Positions 44,064 through 60,490 of a stretch of 64,000 nucleotides of DNA are shown here, piece after piece; within the stretch, counting starts at the first letter, position 1; every line of letters begins with the position of its first letter. The DNA comes from Gambelia wislizenii. Its lineage: Eukaryota; Chordata; Lepidosauria; Squamata; Crotaphytidae. The notes beneath the pieces were generated by a model, which did no database searches, was not told where the DNA came from, and worked only from the letters and a program-made list of their open reading frames with translations. Made by a program: the position numbers and the translations under genes. The stretch spans positions 440,130,687-440,194,686 of the forward strand of contig JAUMIR010000001.1 of assembly GCA_030847615.1 (NCBI GenBank). The letters run 5' to 3'.

Positions 44064-44189
44064 CTTCACTTCTGTAAACTGAGACACAACAATGTCAGGA
44101 GTGTTTGGGTGTAGAGCTGGTAGTTCACAGTATAAATTTGGAAAGCAAACCAGAGAACCTAAGAGAACTTGTGCTTCGACTCTTGGTGC
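44064..44189 (-). CDS. RALGAPA1: RALGAPA1 exon H
   Basis: 126 nt, 42 codons, phase 0 at both ends. It encodes [40 protein letters not shown] and VK. Acceptor CTCAG, donor AAG|GTAGGT. The sequence is near-identical to other vertebrates as recalled. Confidence 0.95.
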
Positions 44190-44409
44190 CTGAGTTAAAG
44201 GTAAAGATATAAAAAGACTATAAATAAAGTTTAGTCTCCATTGCCAATAGAAACAAAGCTTAAATATTAGTAACTGACTGTCCTTGTTCTCACCCTATAA
44301 TGTTTACTTCTCTTAATACCACCCTTTTGTTACCTATATCCACAACTTTTCTTCTCCTGATTCCTAAGCAGATTCAATTTATGTTTCAAATATCCAGGGT
44401 AGGGACTTA

Positions 44410-44903
44410 CAGTACAATCCTAACTCAGCAAGAGGGCCAACAGCCGGCTGTGGCAACATTAGGCCAGCTGAAACTGTACTGAATCCAAACCTTGGTCTTT
44501 CCAGGATAGATGTGGCTGTGACTGACGGATTGGGACCCAAGAATTTTATTTTGGAGGAGTTCCCACTGGTTTCTTTGTGTTGGAAGTAATGTAGGATAGT
44601 ACTAAACTCGGCCTAACTTTGTGCTGGCACAGGGGCTATCTCTGGGGTGAGCAAGGTTTGGATGTGGCATAACTTGGCTCCTCCCCTGTTTCACCCCTTC
44701 TCCTCTTCATTACTGGCAGTTCAGCCAGCTGATCCCAGCCCTTGCGCCAGTTGATCTCAGTTGGCTGATCGCAGCTGGAACAAGGGGGTTAGGACAGCAT
44801 AAGGGGAGTTCAACCTGCTTAGGGCCAGTTCAGCTGGCACAAGTGCCTTATGCCTCATTCTAACCTACTCCAGCCAGCCTATCTTTGAGTTAGGATTGCA
44901 CTG
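44410..44903. mobile_element. Non-autonomous DNA transposon with TIRs and TTA duplications, 494 bp
   Basis: The ends CAGTACAATCCTAACTCA and TGAGTTAGGATTGCACTG are inverted with one mismatch in 18. TTA flanks both sides (44,407-44,409 and 44,904-44,906), the target duplication typical of PIF/Harbinger. The interior near 44,720-44,790 contains the partly palindromic GATCCCAGC...GCTGATCGCAGC. No protein frame is present. Confidence 0.75.
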
Positions 44904-45169
44904 TTAGGTTTTTTAAAAATAATAATAATAATAATAATAGTTTTCTCTGTTTACTCTGAAAGTAAACAGTGAGAATGTAAGTTATTTGTACCTATCACAT
45001 ATAGCTTTTTAAATAATAATATTGTATATTTATTTAATACACCATATGCTGGGTTGTTTACAAGACAAAGGGCTTTCTACCAAGCGGGATCTTAACAAAT
45101 AAACTCTGTAATCATATTAAGACATTTAAGAGACTTACACAAAGACAGGTTGCTTGTATGTTTGCATCA

Positions 45170-45361
<192 letters not shown>

Positions 45362-46189
45362 CTAATTGCTTACACTTTCCCCTCTGTTTAAATCTTTTTC
45401 TACTACAACTAGAGAAAACATTTAGAAACATTACTCTTCTAATGTTATCCAGAATAAGCAACTCTAATCCCTACTCAACTGGAAAGGATGAGGAGAGAAG
45501 GTCTCCTGTCACTCTATGTGAATATACTGTCCCAAATTCACCAAAAAAATGGAAGTAACTGAAGATCGCTAATCAGAATGACAACTTTTGTGGTGCCATT
45601 ACTATTGCCCATATATAGAGAACACAGTGAGACTCTTTCGCGTAAAGACTTAATATCTCTATCGTGTTCAACTACAAGATCAGATAAAGCTAGAAAGTGG
45701 AAGTGTCTAAGCAATTTATACTTTAAGCAGGGCCTGCATTTGTTAAACAAGCTGGCATACCAACTGTGCACCTCTACAAACAATGACCAAAAGGACAAAA
45801 TTTGTCTTGACTTGGCATCCTTTTATTCCACATCTATGACATACATCCTCCACTTCTCGTCTACCTAAAGCCTATCTGAAGTTCTGGTTCAGTTCTTTCT
45901 GATCAATTTTTTTATTGCAAGCTTGATGATACAATAATACTATCATCATCCATTTATCCCAAATATTGTAACAGCTTATTGCTTAATGTTATTGAACCAA
46001 TCTGTTAATTAAAAAAAGAAAACAAACTAAGGTAAAGGGACTTTGCTATGCCACACTATTGCACACTACATGCTTACCCCACCTCTACTGGTACAGTGTT
46101 TTCATAGATATAGTGATTTTTTTTTTGCTGATTCTAACTAAATGCGGTTTTGGTTCAGGACTAATTGATCCATGAAGAATTTTTTTGTC

Positions 46190-46590
46190 CCATCATTGAC
46201 ACAGGCCCATATGGCGAGAATATGTGAGAAGGCCTTCTTGGTGGATTCTCCCAGACTGTGGAATTCCTCTCTTGGGATATCTAGCTGGCCCCCACTCTGC
46301 TCTCCTTTTGCTACCAAGTAAAGACCTTTTTTATTTACACACACATTTGGTGAGTGACTGGCTGTGCAACAAAAAGTTGTTCAATGGATATGTGTTCTGC
46401 AATTTTATCTGTATTATTGTTTTTTTTTAGATAGTCATTTTTTTAAAAATATGGACTTAAATATTGGTGTTTTTAATTATAGCTAATTTTCATCATTTTT
46501 TTGTTGCTGTTGTATCTTGTTTTAACCTTGTTGTAAGCCACATTTGGTTTTTTTGTTGGGAGAAATGTGGGATATAAAAACCAACGAACC
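46190..46590 (+). pseudogene. L2-like LINE 3' end
   Basis: The plus strand carries CGAGAATATGTGAGAAGGCC, GTGGATTCTCCCAGACTGTG, GGAATTCCTCTCTTGGGATA, a T-rich UTR and the end AACCTTGTTGTAAGCCACAT with GGGATATAAAAACC. This is the usual 3' arrangement of L2/CR1-like LINEs in lizards. The ORF part is only a short stub. Confidence 0.55.
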
Positions 46591-46599
46591 AGATTTTAA

Positions 46600-49465
<2,866 letters not shown>

Positions 49466-49576
49466 CTAATATTAAAAAATGAAACCAGAATATTAGACAC
49501 TGCTCTAAATGAACACTTTTTTAAAGTCCATTTATAAACTTGCTCCTTTTTAAAAAAAACATCATCTTGAATTTAC

Positions 49577-49675
49577 CTTGAAAAGCCATGGAGTTAGAAT
49601 TCTCAATGGAGGAATTAAAACTGGTGGAGAAGGTGATGTCATGTTATCAGTTGAAATGCCAAGATTATCTCTAAT
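49577..49675 (-). CDS. RALGAPA1: RALGAPA1 exon E
   Basis: 99 nt, 33 codons, phase 0. It encodes [20 protein letters not shown] and [13 protein letters not shown]. The acceptor is TTATTTCAG and the donor AAG|GTAAAT. The intron to exon F is only about 110 nt. Confidence 0.95.
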
Positions 49676-49788
49676 CTGAAATAATTTGAAATATACAAAG
49701 GACACCCAAATAAAGACAGTTTCAGTTCCACCACAAAAGTAAAGACTTTTAAGACTGAATTAATGAAAACATTCAATTCTCCAAATAC

Positions 49789-49982
49789 CTTAGCAAGATT
49801 CTGCCAGAGTTCACAAAGGTAATCAAAAACTTGAGCATGTATTTCAGGGTCCATAATAGAATTGACATCCCCTAAAATTCCTAGCATTCGTCTCCACATT
49901 ACAGTAGCTACATCTGCATGCCATCCTGTCAGGGTCCCTCCTGCCATCACACTACAACATTCGGATGGAAAATCACTAGTTT
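49789..49982 (-). CDS. RALGAPA1: RALGAPA1 exon D
   Basis: 194 nt. It starts with the last two bases of a split Glu codon and then [40 protein letters not shown] and [19 protein letters not shown]. The Trp-rich [10 protein letters not shown] block is a well-conserved part of the alpha subunit. The acceptor is CCTGTTACAG and the donor AAG|GTATTT. The split codon requires that exon C end in a single G. Confidence 0.95.
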
Positions 49983-51268
49983 CTGTAACAGGAGAAAAAC
50001 ACACCATCAGCCCACTATTCTTCTGGGTGTTGGGGGAGAAAGAAGTAAAAATTGCAAATGAGGAGTAAAATTAAATCTCTAGAACTATTTCATCAGACAA
50101 AATTTACACAATGCTGAACAGACCGTGATTCATAGGGACAAAGGTGAACTTTAATTGTTCTGAGATTTGTCCTCTCAGCAGCCTTTGCGAGCATTATCTG
50201 AAAATGCACATATGACATTTTTCTATTCAGCAAGTATTGACATTGAATCTGGAAAAGCCTCTTGAACTGGGGAAATTTCAAGACAATTTCAGAGTTCTAT
50301 GGGACAATTTATGAGTAGGAAACTCAGAAAATCCATGATGTGTGCAAAACATAATGTCCCTCTGGATCATCACCATGGCACTCTTTTATCAATTTCTCAG
50401 CAAAGGCTTTATGAAAATATCTACAGGCTGTACTTATATCCAAGTGCATTTATTCAGATTCTAAACATGTTCTCCTAAAAACATTCAGAATGTTCTTCAG
50501 ATTTTTGCTCAAAGCTTCCTCCCACAGGCACAGGGAGGTTGGAGCAAATGTATGTAGCACTGCTCCCCACTATATATATACTTATTTTGACCACTTGACA
50601 GGAACTCATGCCAAAGCTTGGAAAAATTATTTTAGACTACTATCGCAAGAAACCATCAATTGCAGTCATCCCCAAAATGAAGTATTTGTTCTTACCATGA
50701 ACAGTCATTCTGTGGAGGTGCAGAGGAGCAATCCACAATCTTACAGGTTATCAGCCTTACAACAATCAAGAGAGAATTATGTGATCTTGGACTCTCATGT
50801 TGAAGTGCTTCTCTGCACCGTCCAAAGAATAACTTTTCCAAGCTGTGGCTCACGCACAAGCTCAATATACAGTATGTAGTCTTCACTCCTTGATTGTATA
50901 TTGGTAATTAAACTTTCTGGATGCACACATAAGAGACTATACATGTATGCATCAATAATATTTTGTAATTCAATACACATGGCAGGCAGATGCACCAAGG
51001 AAGATACAATCCTATTCTTCTAGACTGTGCTGTATTTACCAGCTTTTTGAACAAGTGAACAGACTATATGCCTATTTGAATTATTCATGTATTTAAAACA
51101 TGTATTTACATTCCACAAGACAATTTAGAGGAACTGCCAGCAACTACTAAAAACTGGCATAAAGAATTCAAAACAACCCTCTCTGAGGCTACTTGATACT
51201 GAAAATAATAAATCCTGCACAGAAAATGAAAGAAAATGTATTTTTAAGTTTGCTATCTAAGATATTGC
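49983..51268. other. RALGAPA1 intron C-D, no recognised repeat
   Basis: Non-coding, AT-rich. Its donor is GC (see exon C). Nothing else recognised. Confidence 0.5.
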
Positions 51269-51421
51269 CTAGATCATCTGGTGTCTGTAAAACAGAGTGG
51301 TGGAGCTTCTCATCCAGCTGTAGGTCCTTCTGTTCATTGTGATCTGCACTCAAAGTAGCAGGTGATGGAGTTTGGGACCGTGATCCAAGGGCAGACTGGA
51401 CTGGTGAAGCACTTTCAGAAC
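51269..51421 (-). CDS. RALGAPA1: RALGAPA1 exon C (GC splice donor)
   Basis: 153 nt: two bases, 50 codons, one base. It encodes [40 protein letters not shown] and [10 protein letters not shown], a Ser-rich linker that carries likely phosphorylation sites, followed by a conserved acidic stretch. The last base is G (CTAG|GCAATA); together with AA from exon D it makes the expected Glu. No GT lies in the next 45 nt, so a GC donor is the only fit. The acceptor is TTGTTGCAG. Confidence 0.93.
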
Positions 51422-51769
51422 CTGCAACAACATTTTAACTATCAGAATAAAAAGTGCATTTACTTAATGAGATCTTTTTAATTTGCAAGTACAGTAGTGT
51501 TAATGCTGACACAGTGCTCAACTATGATAAAACAAAAACATTAAAAATATTGTAAGAAAGAATTCTGTAAACAAATCTAGTTAATTTTAAGTTGTTGTAT
51601 TAAGAAATTCCTAAATTTATTTTTTATAAAATGTTTTTAAAAACTCTTTCTCTTTTAATTTACCCTCTTCTATACATTTGTGCACTTATGGAGTTTCTCA
51701 AAAATGTAAAAAAACATTTACTTCTGGGTGGGCACATTTTGCTTCTAAACCTCTCTGGCTTTTCTTCGC
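51422..51769. other. RALGAPA1 intron B-C, unrecognised stretch
   Basis: T-rich intronic DNA between exon C and the inverted RTE-like LINE. Nothing recognised. Confidence 0.5.
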
Positions 51770-52790
51770 AAACGAAGATTCAGGAAGGACTCATCCCGCA
51801 CTTTCTGCAAGCGCGCTGATGACTAAAAAGGCCAATCCCAGATAAACAAGTCCGGTTGCAGAAAGTACAGCAGAAGGTCTCCTTGGGTGATGTTTCTGGG
51901 TTGTGATACTTTCTGCGTTGTTTCTCTTCAAGACTTGTTTGGCATGAGTTCTAAAATAAGACTGCAGCATTGTGGATAGTGTGTCTCCATGCATCCCAAT
52001 GTGAGGCCAGGGCAGACCATTGTTGGTGGTCAATTTGGCTGAGCCTGAGATCGCTTTTTTGGAAAGCCCTTCTTACGCTGACCCATGGCGAGTTCACCGT
52101 AGAGTACTATTTTGGGGAGGCAATGGTCCTCCATCCTAGAAATGTGCCCTGCCCAGCACAGCTGTGTTCTCAATATCATGGCCTTAATGCTGGTGATCCC
52201 TGCTTCAGAGTCCAATGTGGCTTCAGAGACAATAGGAGTATTACAGATATGGTATTTGCCCTTAGACAACTGCAAGAGAAATGTAGAGAGTAGAACAAGG
52301 GTCTCTATGTAACATTTGTCGACCTCACCAAAGCCTTTGACACTGTGAGTAGAAAAGGTCTGTGGCAGATCCTGGAAAGACTAGGATATCCCCCCCAAAT
52401 TCCTTAACATGATTATCTTGCTACATGAGGGCCAGCATGGTCAAGTCAGATATGGCGATGCTCTTTCAGAGCCCTTTCTAATAACTAATGGAGTGAAGCA
52501 AGGTTGTGTTCTTGCTCCAACTTTATTTACAATCTCCTTCAGCATAATGCTCCAAAGGGCTACGGCAGAGCTCGAAGAAGAAGACGGCATCTATATACGT
52601 TACCATACTGATGGTAGCTTGTTTAACTTAAGCCGTCTGAGAGCTCGCACTAAGACTTTAAACTATCTAGTCCATGAGCTGCTCTTCGCTGATGATGCTG
52701 CCCTTGTTGCTCACACAGAAGCAGCTCTGCAGTGCCTAACATCCTGCTTCGCTTCTAAACCAATGAGTGGCTGAATGCCTAAGTTCATCA
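51770..52790 (-). pseudogene. RTE-like LINE, 5'-inverted copy
   Basis: The right part (52,205-52,790) codes on the plus strand for a reverse transcriptase: QCGFRDNRSITDMVFALRQL, GLYVTFVDLTKAFDTVS (motif A, 52,310-52,345), NGVKQGCVLAPTLFTISFSI and HELLFADDAALVAHTEAALQ, with the ADD active site kept. The left part (51,770-52,205) codes on the minus strand for the C-terminus of the same protein family: LCWAGHISRMEDHCLPKIVL and YGELAMGQRKKGFPKKR. The element is therefore a minus-strand LINE with its upstream part flipped, the pattern made by twin priming. It lies in the intron between exons B and C. It is broken by a stop after LQEKCRE and by a frame change. Confidence 0.75.
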
Positions 52791-52989
52791 TTAAGGAAGA
52801 ATTTTACTATATGTGTGGCTTTTATAATTTGTATTAACTGTAACAATTCGTATTCGTTTCATTTTTGTCCAAAACTAAAACAGTAGTGGAAGTTATTCAT
52901 AAAATCTCACCAAATGTTCTAAAGGAAATACAAGAGTAATAGGTTAACAGAGTAATCTTCTAAAGAGAACCAACCAATGTGGTATTCTA

Positions 52990-53220
52990 GTTTGAGTGTT
53001 GGACTGGGGCTTAACGTATCCAAGCTCATGTCACCACTGAAATCAAAATCTCACTGGGTGACCTGAAGCTTATCACTCTCTCTTAGCCTGACTTATGTCA
53101 CAGGTTGAGGATAAAGTGTGGAGGAAGCTTGAGGATAAAGCTTGAGGATAAAGTGTGGAGGAAGATCATCTTGAGATCAATGGAGAAATGGCAGGATATT
53201 AATGTAACTAGTAAATAATA
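52990..53220 (+). repeat. Sauria-type SINE, diverged
   Basis: Head trace ATTCTAGTTTGAGTGTTGGA, body CTCACTGGGTGACCTGAAGC and CACTCTCTCTTAGCCTGAC, then GATCAATGGAGAAATGGCAG. Inside, GAGGATAAAGTGTGGAGGAAG and GAGGATAAAGCTT units are duplicated in tandem (53,107-53,165). Confidence 0.55.
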
Positions 53221-55060
53221 GTACAATGAAGCTGATGAATATGGGTTAGTAACTGGTTACATACTAGCAATCAAAGGATAGGCTAACAGACATCATAATG
53301 ACAGGAAATAAGCAGTGGATTTCTCCAGGTATCTGTACTGGTGCTGTTTAACTGGTTCATGTATAATATGGAGTTACAATTTAACAGTGAAGTCCCCAGG
53401 TCTGTGGAGAGTTTCAAAAAGGATCCTATAAACAACACCCAGGAAACCTACAGTTCTGCAGATGTTGTGGGATTCCAACTTCTATCACTCCTTATAACTG
53501 GCAGGTGTTGATGGGAAATGCAAAGCACATGTTCTTCTTTAGCCCTGTGTTAAACTGTGTGAATGGTTAACAAAATAGTGGCAGATGTGATTCAACATGT
53601 AAAATGGCCTAATCTCAGGGATTCGAATTCTGGTGGTCTGGAAGCTAAAGTACTAGAACGTGTTCTGCTTAGGGATGGCTTAGAAAATTAAACTGAACTG
53701 GCTGAGGAACCAGGCAATGGGATCAGTTATCACTAGTGTTTAGAGAGCTACAATATGCACTAGTTCCTGTCCCATTTCCATGCTTAGTTCTAGATCTTAA
53801 TGCTTACCTTGAAAGCCTAGTATGGTTTTAGACTAGGATACCTGAAGGATCACAAGCATGCCCTTAAGTGCTTCTGTTACCAGAGGCATGGCAGATAGCA
53901 AAACCAAAAAAGGTGTTCTTGATGGTGGTGTCCTGGCCATCTAATGTTGTACCAAGGGAGAATCATCATGGCCTACTTTGTTATCTTCCTATAGCCAGGA
54001 AACTCTCTTTTTATGTTCTCAGGCCTTGTAAATAGTTTTATTGCTCTGAAATTAGTTTAATTCATTTAATGTTGTCATCATGCACTGTTTCTGTTTGTTA
54101 CATACTTTTTAATGTTCTCATACTTTTTAAAATTCATTATATTTTATTAAAAACACATTATTTTATCTTCTGCTCTAGGCTTTCCTGGAAAAAGGACTCT
54201 TTGATGGGTCAATTATAAATTTTATAACACAAAGATAAAATAAACTAAATTACACATTGAGACAAAACTGCCCATCTTTGTTTGCATCTTGACTGAGTTT
54301 AAATGAGCTGTGACTACTCAGTAAAGAGTTACTGGGTTTATGATAGATGTCAATAAAAATGTTAATACTGCATCACAGCGGGTGAAGCACACTCAACATT
54401 GAATAACTTCCTAAGGAGTTCCCAAAAATAAAATGGGAAATAACCTATTTCTAAAAATTTAGTGCAGCCACTTTTGGATTATTGTTTTCTGGTCACCACA
54501 ACATAAGATATTATCACATAGATGACAGAAAAGTTACTGAAGGGCAGATAAAGGTCAAAATCCTATTGGCTAGCATAACTATGCCGAAGTATGTGGTGAA
54601 CACTGTGGAAGAGGCAGGAATAAAAAGAATGTGGGTACAGTCAGGGAAACAGAGAGAGCCGTCTTGTCAACATCCAGAGAAGAAACTGCCAGCTCCTGAG
54701 CAGCCTCTCTCTCCTGGGCCTTGCTTTCAAGTGGGTTCTCAAAGCTAAAGAAACCTTGGGAAGTATGCCATGGAAAACTGCATGACCCACACAACTGGAA
54801 ACCAACAGGATTCCAGCTATATTGATCAGACAGTTAAAGTACTGCTATCACAAAGAGAATCTGAAATATCTGGATCTTTTCAGTTCAATATAAAAGAACA
54901 AAAAACAGTTATGGCAAGACACTATAAACATTGTAGAAGTATAAAAAATTAAAAACAGAGTGGACAGAAAAGATTTTTCCTCCCATGTATATAAACACCA
55001 GTTTTCAGGGACAAGTTACCATGATTTTGACCAAGTTGGGTGCTTGAACATGCTTCATGT
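53221..55060. other. RALGAPA1 intron B-C, mostly unrecognised
   Basis: A MITE-like palindromic trace is at 53,455-53,535 (CAGATGTTGTGGGATTCC near one end and GTGTTGATGGGAAATGCA near the other). I see no gene. Confidence 0.45.
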
Positions 55061-55063
55061 GCC

Positions 55064-55102
<39 letters not shown>

Positions 55103-55120
55103 CTTCTTCTTCTTCTTTTT
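55064..55120. repeat. (CTTT)n / (CTT)n microsatellite
   Basis: About nine TTTC units followed by CTTCTTCTT units. The only T-tract nearby on the sense (minus) strand would read as an A/G-rich run, so no splicing role is evident. Confidence 0.9.
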
Positions 55121-56420
55121 TAGAAAATGCAGCACGGAGTCCTGATTCAAAACATCCTCTCCATTCTGATGTGCATGTGTGTGCCTATATTTTGTTAAAA
55201 ATCACAGGCTGTTCCAATAAATTAGGTGAGGGAAGGAACTTGCCAGAGGGGGTGGGGGGAAATCTCCTTCAGAATCATGGAAAATGGTCTCTTTCTCCCC
55301 AAAACCCATTCCAGGTAATTTTTGGTAGCCTGATTTAGCTGATATAGTGAAACCTCCCTCCAGACACCTCCCTCATGCACATTCTTATCAAAATCAGATA
55401 CTTGCCCCTAGCTTTTTCGCAAGTAAGTTTGTTGCAGCCACCAATGACTTTGTTGTACTGAAATTCTGGTAAATCCAAAAGAGTGATATCTGGAATTATT
55501 TGCCTATAAAGAGACTACAGATTCTTCCCCTTCTCTGGCAAGTTTCTTCTCTCACCTAATCTCAAAAAATGTAAGGGTGGGAAGATCTCTCTCTCCCCAT
55601 ACACAATACATGCCTGCTCTGAAGCACAGAGGAGCACAAGAGGATTTATTTTAGGCAAACTGACTGTATAGAGGATAAGAGGAGTGGGGTGGGAGGGGGA
55701 GAAGGCAGACTGAATTTTCTAACTCTTCTTTGTTTAGTTTTGTCTTACAGCAGAAAGAAAGAGAATTTTGTGCAAAAATCTTGAGAGAAGCTCCCTTCTT
55801 CTTACTTCCATGACTCTGAAAGCCTGTTTTCCTTTAAAACATTCTTAGGACAAAGACTTGAAGATATGAAAGGGTACAAAATTAGTAATTAACCATTATT
55901 GGTAAGCTAGACTGTGAAAAACTGTGAATACTATGTACATTTATTTAGAAATAAAACACACTGATGTTTACATATGGAAAGAACTTCTTTGGAGGCTGAA
56001 ATCCTAGAATATTTACGCCTGTAGGAGTCCTAATTGGTTAAATGAATTCACGTGACCTATCGTCACTTTTTCCTATAAAACTAAATACGGCTTCTTTGTT
56101 CCTTCCTCTTCTTGAATCTCCCATTTTGTTTGTGCTGATACATCCAGTCTTCCTTTACTAGAGGGTCTACACTTATGTATTGGTAATACAAGAGCTAAGA
56201 TATGTTGCTTTCTTATTTTTTTTGTTCTGTAATTAATTAATTAATTAATTAATGCCACGTCTATGCTGCCTTTCTCCCAAAGTGGGACACAAAATAGCTT
56301 ATATCCCTGAAAGCTTCTCTGTTCATCTAATTGCTTTGTTTGTATCCAGTAGTTTTCTTTAGTTCTTCATCTTATAAATAAACACATGTCCATACCCCTT
56401 ATATCCCAATCGCTTATATG
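55121..56420. other. Intronic DNA, no recognised feature
   Basis: Non-coding. A minus-strand L2-like tail may lie at 56,230-56,290 (ATTAATTAATTAATTAATGC and CTGCCTTTCTCCCAAAG). Confidence 0.45.
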
Positions 56421-56426
56421 GTTAGC

Positions 56427-56762
56427 CCTCTGAAACCACGGACTTGGCATCCATGGATTCAACCACCCACAGCTTGAAAATATTAAACAACACATAAATC
56501 CTAAGAAGCAAACCTTGATTTTGCCAATTTATATAAGGGACATCATTTTACTATGCCATTGTATATAATGGGGCTTGAGCAGTCACCGATTTTGGTATCC
56601 ACTGGGAGATCCTGGAACCAAACTACAGCAGATACCAAGGGCCCACTGTATAACATGGCAAAATCAAAGTTTGCTTTCTGAATTTTTGTGTGTGAATATT
56701 TTCAAGCCATGGTTAGTGAAACCCATGGATGCAAAATCCATGGATACGGAGGGCTGGCTGTA
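56427..56762. mobile_element. Tigger-like MITE, composite of 1.5 units
   Basis: A full diverged unit of the 214-bp family (56,427-56,650) is followed directly by the reverse complement of its left half (about 56,652-56,762; AATCAAAGTTTGCTTTCTG, AATATTTTCAAGCCATGG, GGATACGGAGGGCTGGCTG). The shared parts include AAGCAAACCTTGATTTTGCC. Confidence 0.75.
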
Positions 56763-57752
56763 TATTTTAAACTATAGTTCTGTCAGAAAGCATTTATAAA
56801 CTGAATTCCCTAATAAAAACATTTATTTTTGTTACAAATGGTGCTACAAGGACCTGAACTGTAAGGAACTTCTTTAGTTTTGCCACTTTATTTGGAACAA
56901 GCAAAAAATCCCCACAGTAAAAACAGAAGAACCCATCAGTATTTTTAAAACTGAAGAAAGTATTTTGTTAGTTTTCCATAGTGTCAAGCAGACATAAAAC
57001 ACTCATTCCAATCAAAGGAACTAAGAAAAGGATACCAAGATCAGATACTGCACAGTCTTACATAAAAGTCTTTGTCTTATATAGTTTTCATAAATTATTT
57101 TATGAATATATCAACACCTTATCTTAAATCTTTTATTCATCATTCTAAAAGAAAATATTGCCAAGTATGTTTAATGTTTTTAAATTTTAAATTTTCCCCA
57201 ATTTTTCTGGGGAAAATAGGCCTTGGGGGAAAAATCTGAAAAAGCCTAGTTTCCCCATCCCCCAGTTTTTTTCTGGTTTCCCCCTGCCGGCCTCTACATC
57301 TCTACCTCCATATAATGTATTTTGTAAGTATGTGTGTATGCAAGAATAGGAAGAACACAGTTCTGACCAAATTCTGAATTCTTTTGGCTTAGGATGGTGA
57401 AGAACAGTGTGTGTATTTTGCTTCTTGTTAGGAAGAAACTTCCAAAATGTTCCATAAGGTCACTCATTCCTCACTCAGTATGAGTTGAATAGAACAGGTG
57501 GTGGCAGTTCTACATTGCAGGATTGTTGCTGATCTTAGTTAATTTAACCTATGGTGGGTCAGTAAGGAGCTGGCCTTTTAACATATTCCATCTCTACTAT
57601 GAGTCTATTAATCTTTAAGGTCCCACAACAATTTTTTGTTCTACTGTAACAAATTTGCATGGCTAACTTTCTGGAAATTGGCTGAATTATATATAAAATT
57701 ATGAGAGATGTTGGATTCTTCTGCTGTGAGTGTTCTCTGTACTCAGTTTCAC
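56763..57752. other. RALGAPA1 intron B-C, right part
   Basis: Non-coding. At 57,185-57,300 a C/G-poor palindromic patch has TTTTCCCCAATTTTTCTGGG and CCCCAGTTTTTTTCTGGTTT. No gene found. Confidence 0.45.
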
Positions 57753-57926
57753 CTGTAATAGTTGCTGCTTCAGCAGACAGTGGCTGTTGATTGAGACTGC
57801 TGGTCTCAGAATCAATATGGAGTGTAGTTAAACTAGCTACTTCTTGCTCTTCAGCACTTTCCTGAGGTCCCAAACCTGCATCAGACTCTGTAGAAGTTGT
57901 GCCACCTTCAGGACACAAACTGAAAT
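57753..57926 (-). CDS. RALGAPA1: RALGAPA1 exon B
   Basis: 174 nt: two bases, 57 codons, one base. It encodes a variable start ([19 protein letters not shown]) and then the conserved [20 protein letters not shown] and [16 protein letters not shown]. The first acceptor is TTCTACAG at 57,927-57,928; a second AG seven bases further (57,920) gives an in-frame alternative starting at 57,919. The donor is ACAG|GTGAAA. The N-terminal variable part of this exon differs from what I recall in mammals, while the second half matches closely. Confidence 0.92.
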
Positions 57927-60084
<2,158 letters not shown>

Positions 60085-60490
60085 GCTGTTGGCATGCTAC
60101 AGGAGCTTGCATCCATTGCTCCGTGTTCCAATCTCGAGCGGCAGAAAACAAGCTTGCTCCATCCTCAATGTGACACCCCTTCAAATACTTAAACAGGGCT
60201 ATCATATCGCCTCTTAACCGTCTTTTTTCCAGGCTAAACATACCCAGCTCCAGGAACAGAGATTCCACCTCAACATTAGGAGGAACTTTCTGACGGTAAG
60301 AGGTGTTCGGCAGTGGAACGCACTCCCTCGGAGCATGGTGGGGTCTCCTTCCTTGAAGGTCTTTAAACAGAGGCTGGATGGCCATCTGTTGGGAATACTT
60401 TGATCGTGATTTCCTGCATGGTAGGGGGTTGGACTGGATGGCCCTCGTGGTCTCTTCCAACTCTACAATTCTATGATTCTATGATTCCTG
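60085..60490 (+). repeat. CR1 LINE tail with 5' inversion (twin priming)
   Basis: Bases 60,250-60,490 are the CR1 3' UTR on the plus strand (AACATTAGGAGGAACTTTCT, GTAGGGGGTTGGACTGGATG, ending ATTCTATGATTCTATGATT). Bases 60,085-60,245 are the reverse complement of the CR1 sequence that normally lies immediately upstream (its plus-strand form is seen at 18,652-18,760). Consensus positions at the two outer points abut without a gap. Confidence 0.9.

Noticed and set aside
52112..52293. New gene at 52 kb on both strands
   Set aside because: Both strands code for parts of one RTE-like LINE protein; the two frames meet at an inversion point.
54482..54952. Exons of RALGAPA1 or another host gene
   Set aside because: Frames lack homology to the gene and have no matching splice phases; likely chance open frames in intron B-C.
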